A DNA stretch of 64,000 nt. Origin: Chrysomallon squamiferum (lineage: Eukaryota > Mollusca > Gastropoda > Neomphalida > Peltospiridae). Below the pieces are notes generated by a model. The model did not search any database and was not told the DNA's origin. It was given only the letters and a program-made list of their open reading frames with translations. A program made the position numbers and the translations under genes. The stretch spans positions 9,702,788 to 9,766,787 of the forward strand of contig CM022673.1 of the NCBI GenBank assembly GCA_012295275.1. Reading direction: 5' to 3'. Of this stretch, positions 53,551-64,000 are shown one piece after another (within the stretch, counting starts at the first letter, position 1; each line of letters opens with the position of its first letter).

Positions 53551-56537
53551 ACTTATTGTTATTTTTTTTTGGTTGGCTTGATTTAGAATTGACTTAAAGG
53601 AGACATAATAGTCCGAATTCATTGTCAGTCTTAAAATAAATTAATAAATACTATCCATATACAATGGTACCTGTCTTGTAAGGACACCATTGGTGCCAAG
53701 CAAACGTGTCCCTATATCACAGGCGTCCCTTCATCACAGAGTTTGAAAAAATTACGATATTCGACAAGTTTGAATCACTTAAACTGGACATCGGACACTA
53801 ATGAAAAAAAATGTGCATGTATTGCATTGTTTTTCACCTTATTGTCTTTGAAATTCCATTAAGAAATGATGACTATTTCAACTGTTATCTGGCCCTGTTG
53901 AAAAATGGTTTGTTCGGCGTCGGATCGCCAAAGTGTCATGGCAGACCAAAATAATAATAAAACAAATGAAGATTATTCATTAACAGAAAGACAAAATCCT
54001 GCAGAAAGAAAGGTACCAGTGATCTGAAATAGAAATAAATTCCACCAAATCCAATGGAAACGTCTATTCTGTAGATCTAATAATGAAGGTGTTTTATTCA
54101 ATTGTGTATCAGGTGCCAGAAGCTTTCTGTGTAGTGTGGTGTTCTATTGAATGATGTCACATCACTGAAGAAATGACCAGGGAACTAGATGTAATAACTG
54201 AATCGCAGATAGATGAAACAGTAATCAACAGTCAGGACTGCATACTTACTTTTGGTGCCACCACGCAGGAGGGCAGACATACGAACAGAATTGTTATGTT
54301 GCTGCAGTTGATGAACTGGCTGGTGTCACTGCTGACGATTACCATGAAAACATATCTGACTCCGTCAGTAACTTGGCTAAAACGTATTCAAATTTCCACG
54401 AAAAGGACTATCAATACACAAGAACAAAAATCATCTCAAATATGTCCAATACTCTTACTGATCGATGCCTTTCAAATGATGCTGCGATTCAACTTCTGAG
54501 TGAAACATGGAACAAATCACTTATCGAGTTCAGTTGTCATTTGCATACAAAAACTCGCACTGCTCTAAAGGACTGTGAAACAGGTGTCAGGAGAGAGAAG
54601 AAACTTAAAGGAACAAACTGTGGCTAAAACATAGTAATGCATTAAACAAAATGAGATTTATAGACAGAAAAGGATCCTTGCGGTTTCACCATTTTTCTAG
54701 ACCATGAAAAGTTGGCACTTGGGATCCTGCCTGGAAACAAAGGTAACACCTACATGTCCTGTTTCATATATGTGGAGTTTTCATTCGCTATCATCTATTC
54801 ACTAGTTTACTGCAGAATTTGTATCTATTCCTGCTCAAGAGGTAATGGAGGAGCTTGATTTCTTAGGAAACTGCTCAGTGGACCCTGGATGACCAAGTTC
54901 TGTCGATCAGAATATGCCACAGAACAAGTAAACCATATTAAGTTCAGGAGCCTCTGTGCAGAGGCTTAACGAAGAGATCCTGTCATGTGAGACAAACTTT
55001 GTTAAAGGTACGCTGTTGCAAAATCAAACCCTGGGGGTTCTACAAACAGCACCTAATGAATAGTTGTTTGGAAGCAATGGTTATCCTTTCACTGTAATTT
55101 CACTGAGAAACTGAGGGATGAAACTATACAGGCCAGATGACACAAACATTATCAGAAGAGATCATGGGATGTTTAAAATTATTGAAATCCCCAAGTGCTT
55201 CTGTGTTTCATTTCATTTAAATGGAGGGCCATAAAAAAAACTGATCAGTAGTCTCCCTCGATGCTCTAGACGGGAGAGAAGAGGTGAAACTTTTAAGACA
55301 GCAATCCACATGAACCAACAACAAAGACAGGACATGCATATCAAGCAAAAAGATCTCGGGAAGGAATAAAACAGGAGACATACAGAGAGGCTACAGGCAA
55401 AAGAGATCAGGGATGAACAGATTGGAGAAAAACAAAATTAAAAAATCTGGACATTGACAGATTCTTTCTAGAATTTTCGGAAATCTCCGATTACAAACTG
55501 GAAAACAACATCGATCTTTTATCTGGAAATTCAGTTGGCAGTATCATTTGCCATACGTGGTTAAAGGATGGTTAAAGAATAATCAACAAACGTTTAGCAA
55601 TATCAGTTTGTGTGCTCATGTGATTCGAAAAAAACCCAGCACTTCCAGCATGCACTATGCAGTGCAATGGATATCGTTGAAAGCTGCTGTACAACAATCG
55701 CTATGACTTCATTTTGGCGTTGGAACAATAATTTAAAAAAAAAAAAAAACTGTCGCATTCAGTACATGTGCGCTGGCCTAAGGAACACATCCATTGAAAA
55801 ACAACCCGGATTCGGAAAAGTGCCCATACATCGTATACGGCTGCTAAAGACAGGTACCACTGTATGTATCTTACACGTATATACATATAAAATTAAAAAG
55901 TGGTATCCAATCTATTGCCTACTACTGCATATGTGTGGAAACCACTCTTTGTATAATTTATGTATGTATTATAAGTTTTACGTCTTACGAGTTAAATGCA
56001 GTGTATTGACTTTCACAGGCACATCTTCCATACACTGAAATTCTGATATGGGTTGACTCATCTATCCGATTTCGAACCGGGAACCTGAAGCCTCTCTTTG
56101 ACGAAGTGAGGGCTACAGGGCTTCTGTTGTCCAGTGTCAGATTTGGTCTAGCAGAACACACGTCCAAAAAAATGTTTGAGTACTTCGAGGACGACGCATG
56201 CGCATATTCCATTTACAACGAGACTGAAGCAGGTTTCCAAGTGATGCATAACGAAGTCTTTGTTCGCGACCTCTTCCTCAAGACATGGTGCGCATGCGCC
56301 CTAGATCCAGAGTGCATGTGTTCAGAATATGGCGACAAACAGTTTCACTGCAGTTCGAAGGTCAGAAGTTACAGTAAATGTCACAGGTTTGACCAGTCGG
56401 CTTACAGTCTCATTCTTGCTAAACTGTTTCGTGAAAATATAGCTTCGTTTTATGTTCAGAAAGGCAAGTACCATGTTGTGAAAAGACGTCAGACAGCTAA
56501 ATATTTTGATGAACTGGAATTGAAAAGAAAAACTTGA
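49540..56537 (+). CDS. Type II membrane putative glycosyltransferase, DUF1647-like
   Basis: Coding exons: 49540-49573, 49766-49852, 50015-50065, 50483-50515, 50833-50910, 51692-51760, 52092-52390, 53107-53211, 56019-56537. All are GT-AG, 1275 nt, 424 aa. The first coding exon probably starts at 49512 with 5' UTR. Residues 14-30 (NLLITVLLLGIFLLSVW) are a type II anchor, followed by a low-complexity stem of about 85 residues built from short exons. The catalytic-like domain reads LVTFITAASSNHF, then FYFYDIGLDPAQ, VLPKRFAFLRGFTWKPIIMQ and ILIWVDSSIRF (260-270). That order (open strand, YDLGL, WKP, WVDSS) is the pattern I associate with invertebrate DUF1647-type GT-A proteins, and WVDSS may stand for the DxD site. 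A Cys-rich segment and DQSAYSLILAKLF complete it. The acceptor substrate is unknown. Intron 8 carries a transposon. Confidence 0.8.
50204..50265. repeat. (TAA)n microsatellite
   Basis: About 20 TAA units lie in an intron of the DUF1647-like gene. Confidence 0.9.
51091..51190. repeat. (GT)n microsatellite, interrupted
   Basis: GT units at 51091-51136, then GTTTCT interruptions and further GT to about 51190, lie in an intron of the DUF1647-like gene. Confidence 0.9.
53483..53547. repeat. (ATC)n then (TTTA)n
   Basis: ATC units at about 53483-53513 run directly into TTTA units to 53547, in intron 8 of the DUF1647-like gene. Confidence 0.9.
53662..55862. mobile_element. 2.2-kb pogo/Tigger-like DNA transposon
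   Basis: The left end is CAATGGTACCTGTCTT and the right end is the complement of CAGTGGTACCTGTCTT: 16-base terminal inverted repeats with one mismatch. TA dinucleotides flank both ends (53660-53661 and 55863-55864), as expected for Tc1/mariner/pogo target duplication, and the CAGTGGTACC start is typical of pogo/Tigger-like elements. The whole element lies in intron 8 of the DUF1647-like gene in the same direction as its decayed internal ORF. No intact transposase was seen. Confidence 0.75.
54173..55480 (+). pseudogene. Decayed ORF inside the pogo-like element
   Basis: The segment is clearly protein-derived but broken. One frame runs from 54173 and reads ILTFGATTQEGRHTNRI. Near 54295 it shifts to a frame giving VDELAGVTADDYHENISDS, then NFHEKDYQYTRTKIISNMSN and EFSCHLHTKTRTALKDCE, which ends at a stop near 54627. 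Further fragments follow, including one with HVLFHICG at about 54755 and a Gln/Lys/Arg-rich one near 55300-55450. This resembles a multi-copy protein of unknown function that I associate with invertebrate repeats. It is not a recognisable DDE transposase. Several frameshifts and stops make it non-functional here. Confidence 0.55.
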
Positions 56538-56691
56538 AACTATAATTAAACTCTTTATTTTCTTCTGTTGCCTAGTGTGTCATTACTATTTATAATGTCA
56601 AAGATTTTCAGATTTGTTTGCATCTGGCTATTTTAGCATAGCTGAATCACTGAGAAATCACTTTTTATCCTTAGTCATTAACAGGAAGAAG

Positions 56692-56759
56692 TCACACACA
56701 CACACAGACACAGACACAGACACAGACACAGACACAGACACAGACACACAGACACAGAC
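56692..56759. repeat. (CAGACA)n hexanucleotide repeat
   Basis: About ten CAGACA units with CA ends lie 155 bases after the DUF1647-like stop codon. Confidence 0.9.
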
Positions 56760-58031
56760 TGAAAATAAATTTAAACGATCATTTGTTGCAAATTTAACGA
56801 AATATAAATAGACTGAAAGTTAAAACCTACACTAGAGAACACTGTCAGTTTTAATACCGTAATTCATAGCTTTTATTTTTTAATATTATAATTACTATAC
56901 TCTTTAATTTCACTATATTAACGAAATAATATAATGAAACTTGTATCTCATTTTCTCTTCTCGACATAATTCTTATTGGTCTGAAAGGTTTAGTCGTCAC
57001 AAACAAAATGAAGGACTTCCTACTGTCACAGAATGAATTATTTGCAGTTTTTACATACGATGCAGGCGTCTACGTATAGAGGAGAGAGATTGAGAAAGAG
57101 AGAGAAAACGTTAGAGGAGGACGACGTAATAGCACTCGTATTAATCAGTCGGTTGCAAATAGTTATTTCTAAGAAACGAACTAACAAGAGAAAACAACTC
57201 GGGTCTTTTTAAGTTTATTTATTCAGTCATTTCAGTACATAACATCTGTCATCTGGTACCCAGATCAAGGATACATCAAACATACACACTTAAAACTTTA
57301 CTCATTACCTGCTACTGTATAAATTATAATTATTATTATTTTTTTTTTTTTACATATTTTTGAAGATTCATATACATACAGAAATTAAAAGTAATAAACA
57401 AAAGATACAATTTTAAAAAGTAAGTAGAAACAAAATCAAGCAAAAGTCATGTGGGGGGGGGGAAAGAAGAAGGAAAAAGTAAATACAGACATATTCATTG
57501 ATATAACGGATTCGGGGAAAATCGAGAATAATGATGGAAATCTCTCTTATTAGCGCGCACGCACACACAGACACACGCACGTACACACAAAAACACACCT
57601 ATCCATATAAACACGTATATACATCGCATACATACGTATCCTTGCTTATACATACACACACATTTTGTACTGGTCTGTTATTTTCATTATGTGTTATTAA
57701 GAATAGTTTGAGACCTTCACGAAAAATTTAAAAGTTATAATATTTTTAGGAAATCATTTTATGTTATAAAACAAATTTAATATCTTCTTTCACCATAATA
57801 TGTAATAATCTAGATTCTTATTAATTTAAATTAACCTGTTAAGATAAAAATCGGTAATATTTTGAATTATGTAGAAAACTATTAAAAATGATAATAGAAA
57901 ATAAAACACCACTCCAGCAACAGGCTACACTGCAGTCATTTGGTTAGAACAACATTATAAGTAACAGCCAAACTCAAAAAATAAAATACTTTACTCAGTC
58001 AATAATTGTAGCGGCTCTTGCAGTTATTCTG

Positions 58032-58032
<1 letters not shown>

Positions 58033-58095
<63 letters not shown>
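58033..58095. repeat. (TAA)n microsatellite
   Basis: About 21 uninterrupted units lie in the intergenic DNA. Confidence 0.9.
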
Positions 58096-58098
<3 letters not shown>

Positions 58099-58441
58099 TT
58101 ACAGCAATAATAACAATGACAAGCATTTCAAGATCACCACCTTCATTTAGCTGAACGGCTTATTCGTGTCTTGCAATGTATGATGAATTTATTACGTATT
58201 ATATTTAAAGTATACGCCTGGCGTTACGAAACGCTGCCATGTTACGCCATCAGAACTGGAACTGTGACGTAATAGCGTATTTTTCTAACAACTCTTGAAA
58301 GAAGTTTACAACAGATCGGCTTGTTTGGTAATTAATGACATTGTGATTACAAAAAAAAAAAAAAAAATGGCAGCTTAAATATGTTTTTTAATTGATCCCA
58401 CTGTTTTGAGTTACTTTATTATTAATTAGGACTGGATAATG

Positions 58442-58497
<56 letters not shown>

Positions 58498-60674
58498 AAA
58501 AAAAAAGTCGAATAATCCACTAGATATATGTTTGATATCGTCTTTCTATGCAGTTAATTTATGAAATTAAATATAATACATGATAAAAATATGATCCCTT
58601 GTCATTGCAAGCTAGAGCTATCCATACACTTATGTCACACTACTTTTAAAGATCTTCTTTATTTTTCTGTAATGTACAGAAATCTGATTTTCATTTTCAG
58701 ATTTTATCTTTCTGTAACTGAAAGAAGTAGCTAAAACCAGTAATCCACCAGGCAGATGTTTTGTGTCTTCTTCTTATCCTTTCTTTATTGATGTCCATAT
58801 GTTTCAAAACTTCCGTTAGCTAGGATCAGCTGTTTGCCTTTTCTTCAATACCAAAAACTATTAATCTGTTGATGTGATTGATTAACAATATCACTTCGTC
58901 TTACACCGAATGTTTTCAATGTGAATCAAACAATAACAAAATAGAGTTCATAAGTAACAGAACACAAACTATCAGTAATAAATGTATATTTTAAAATCAC
59001 ATGCATTTAAACCATTGGCATTCTCAATTCCAGGAACTTTCAAGTAATTTCCAAGCAAACCTTGCCAACAAACCACAAGCACTATTCACTGATATCTAAA
59101 AAAAGTCATTTCTAAATTAAAACGATCTACACTATAACCAGTACGAGACGTTAATCACATGGAATACAAGAGTGCTTTGTCATTAAAACAAACAAAAAAT
59201 AACAAGAGTTAAACTGAATGATACAAGACTGTCCGTTCTTTCTTGCATAGTTCATCACAGATACGTGACCTGGGTGGTAACTTCAAAGGTCTACAAAATA
59301 AAACAAAGACAAAAATGAACTAAACAGTTGGAAATAATAAAATGGAAAAGTAAAAGCTAAATCTATAACAAAGCTAAGCTAGTATTTTAAAGACTACTTT
59401 TTAAAAATAATAAATTACTAAATAAATATTTGATAACTGAAATGGACATGCACTGGTTTGACTAGTATTATAATTTTAATATTTTTTCTAGCATGCACGG
59501 GGTGTCCTGAATTATGATCGTTGTCAGAGTCTGAACAAACGTCCGTGCACCATTGTGGCTATTACCCGTTTCTGCCATGACTGATTTATTAAAAAAAACC
59601 TAGAATATATTTTCCTATCTATGGGAAGGTACAAAAAAAAAAAAAAAAAATACTTGCTTTTACCAGGTTTATTTGTCTTTCTTGTTTCTTACCCCCAACA
59701 ATTATATTAAAGTTAATAAAGTTTTGAAATCAAATACTATTAAAAAATAGGTCTTAGTCATCATAAAATGCATTGGTGTATTTTACAGTATGCTGCATAC
59801 TTACACTAAATTATTTGTAATCGTAGTTCAGATTAGAGTCTTCTTCGAATTTTTAGTCTTTAAGAAATAAAATACTCAAGGTACATCAATTATTCTATAT
59901 ATAATAAAGCACGTCCGTTAATGTGGGCAGATAATTCAGTTTCTAGATTATGTAAGTAGTAGGTTATCGTTCTTGAATCTTATTCAGGCGTAAGCAATAA
60001 ATGCAAACTATATTAGTAAAACATATAAATTAACCTTACATCACTTATTTAAAGTACGTTTTATATTTTAAATTAGGTTTATTGCATTTAAGTAATAAAT
60101 AAATACACGCATTTAAATAAAGTTTTAATGAATAAAACAGATAAATAAAAGACTAAAATAAAACTAAAATAATTGTAATGAAAACGGATGGAATAGAAAC
60201 CGTCTTTAGTTTTCTTATTATGAAGGCCTAAGAAGCGTACACTTTTTTCTAGAATTATTTTATTTAGAAAACAATTTAATAAATCTTTACATTCTTTGAC
60301 AAACTAAATGAACTAAGGTAGCTATAATTAATCAGTTTTGTTTTAAATCCAAAAACTTTTTACGCATCAAGTATACATTGGAAGTCATACACGCACGCAC
60401 ATACACACATAAACACATTCTCTCTCTGTTCTTCGTTTTTTTCATTGTCCACAAACACAACTTTTAATTATTATTAGTCTTAGAAATGTGGATTCTTCAT
60501 AGCACTTTTCATTATTATTATTGTTATTACAGAAATATTTAAAACTTCCTGTATATATACATTCGTGTCATTGATAAACGACGTAGATCGAACCTATATT
60601 ATTATACATCCTTTCTAAAATTTACTCATTTTTCAACACTAAAACTATGAATTAATTAATAAATTACTAAAAAA

Positions 60675-63113
<2,439 letters not shown>

Positions 63114-64000
63114 CTGTAAAACAGTTTGTAATTTACATTATATCAACAGTGATTTCTTTACTAATGCGTGACTGTTAGATTAGTTTTACTTGTAGGCACC
63201 CAATCTTTATTAATAATGAAGTATAATGACCTAATAATTCGCTCGCGGTGACAATGGCTGACCTTCATTTTTGGGGACCTTGAAGTTTGAACAATTATGA
63301 GGGCCATAGTTCTGGGTAGCTAACTCGTATCTTCGTTTATAGCAATGTTCCATGACAGAGCTAAAAAATGTAGACACATCTCAGATTTTGATTAAAATTT
63401 TTAAGCAGTTTTGACTATAATCTGGGGCCACTCTGGGATTACGGGCCCTGAAGTTTGAGCTTCTTTAGTTTCATAATAGATCCGCCCCTGCGTGGTGATT
63501 TTTCCTTTTAATACTGGGAGATTTTGGTACCGAGAGAGATAAAATTTCCGTAATAGACTTAGGATAAAGTCTTTTCGTTAATGATTTGTTCAGTCTCTTG
63601 GGACTTTTTCTAAAGCTCGAAATACTATTACAATAATAATAATAATAAAAAAAAAAAAAGCATCCACGCAATCTTCATAATTCATTTCTTTAATTATGAT
63701 ACTTTTTTACGAGGTGATATATAGATCACTAGAAACAATTTATATTATAGAACATTATACATGTACAGCAAAATTATTATTAGATTTACATCGTAGATTA
63801 TAACAAAGCATACTGGAAATATAAATTGACAACATCAGTCTTACTGAATGGTCCTGTTGATAAAATATGTCATCGTGTATTTTGCATATACAGGTTAATA
63901 TAGCACAAATTAATGAATATAAAAATGACAGAATGAATACATGTTTGGGGTACAATATCCCCACATTTTTAGAAAGAAAACAAAATAAATGTAATTTCTG
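63114..64000. other. Intron or upstream region of the partial minus-strand gene
   Basis: No further exon could be supported. A less AT-rich segment at 63230-63495 has two related halves (GGGGACCTTGAAGTTTGA and GGGCCCTGAAGTTTGAG) and ends in a 14-base word also present at 6564-6577. It is probably a fragment of an interspersed repeat. Confidence 0.4.

Larger units (their letters stand above)
56538..60674. other. Intergenic and 3' flanks
   Basis: It contains the DUF1647-like 3' UTR, a (CAGACA)n tract at 56692-56759, (CA)-rich sequence at 57555-57660, (TAA)n at 58033-58095 and an A-rich run at 58440-58505. The right part is probably the 3' UTR of the minus-strand gene ending at 60675. A less AT-rich block at 59489-59577 is of unknown nature. 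No gene was seen. Confidence 0.5.

Noticed and set aside
55610-56038. 142-codon plus-strand ORF
   Set aside because: It straddles the right end of the transposon and the intron, and ends inside the DUF1647-like exon in another frame.

Overview
This window looks like nuclear DNA of an invertebrate animal, most likely a mollusc and perhaps a heterobranch gastropod. It is AT-rich and packed with microsatellites ((TAA)n, (TTTA)n, (CA)n, (GA)n) and long A/T homopolymers. Its genes are intron-rich with GT-AG splicing, and several encode recognisable animal orthologues. The taxon is inferred from overall character, not from a marker. All gene models were built by hand from splice sites, frame continuity and recognised protein similarity.

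Layout. 1-490: probable 3'-terminal exon of a gene lying to the left. 3304-4179 (+): two-exon gene for a small secreted, very basic protein of unknown function. 8221-19733 (+): complete 18-exon kinesin-14 gene (KIFC1/HSET/ncd type, about 773 aa), with a cell-cycle style promoter and three tandem 168-nt coiled-coil exons. 22503-28614 (-): complete 12-exon ITFG2 gene (KICSTOR complex subunit, 431 aa), tail-to-tail with KIFC1. 29123-32009 (+): five-exon GOT1/GOLT1B Golgi transport gene, head-to-head with ITFG2, carrying one extra base that breaks its frame. 32010-41907: a gene-poor stretch of simple repeats with a 494-bp TA-flanked MITE.

41908-56537 (+) holds three consecutive single-pass type II membrane proteins. 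The first is a SAM-methyltransferase-like protein. The second is a GT31 (core-1 beta-1,3-galactosyltransferase-like) protein that has lost its DxD metal site. The third is a DUF1647-like putative glycosyltransferase, with a 2.2-kb pogo/Tigger-like element in its last intron. These look like Golgi glycan-processing proteins. Gastropod glycans are known to carry O-methylated sugars whose methyltransferases are poorly defined, so this cluster is the best candidate here for an undescribed system. 60675-63113 (-): the 3' exons of an unrecognised gene with a basic tract and a seven-residue repeat.

The KIFC1, ITFG2 and GOT1 genes are independent housekeeping functions (spindle motor, mTORC1 nutrient sensing, ER-Golgi traffic). 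Only the 42-56 kb cluster suggests a shared pathway.
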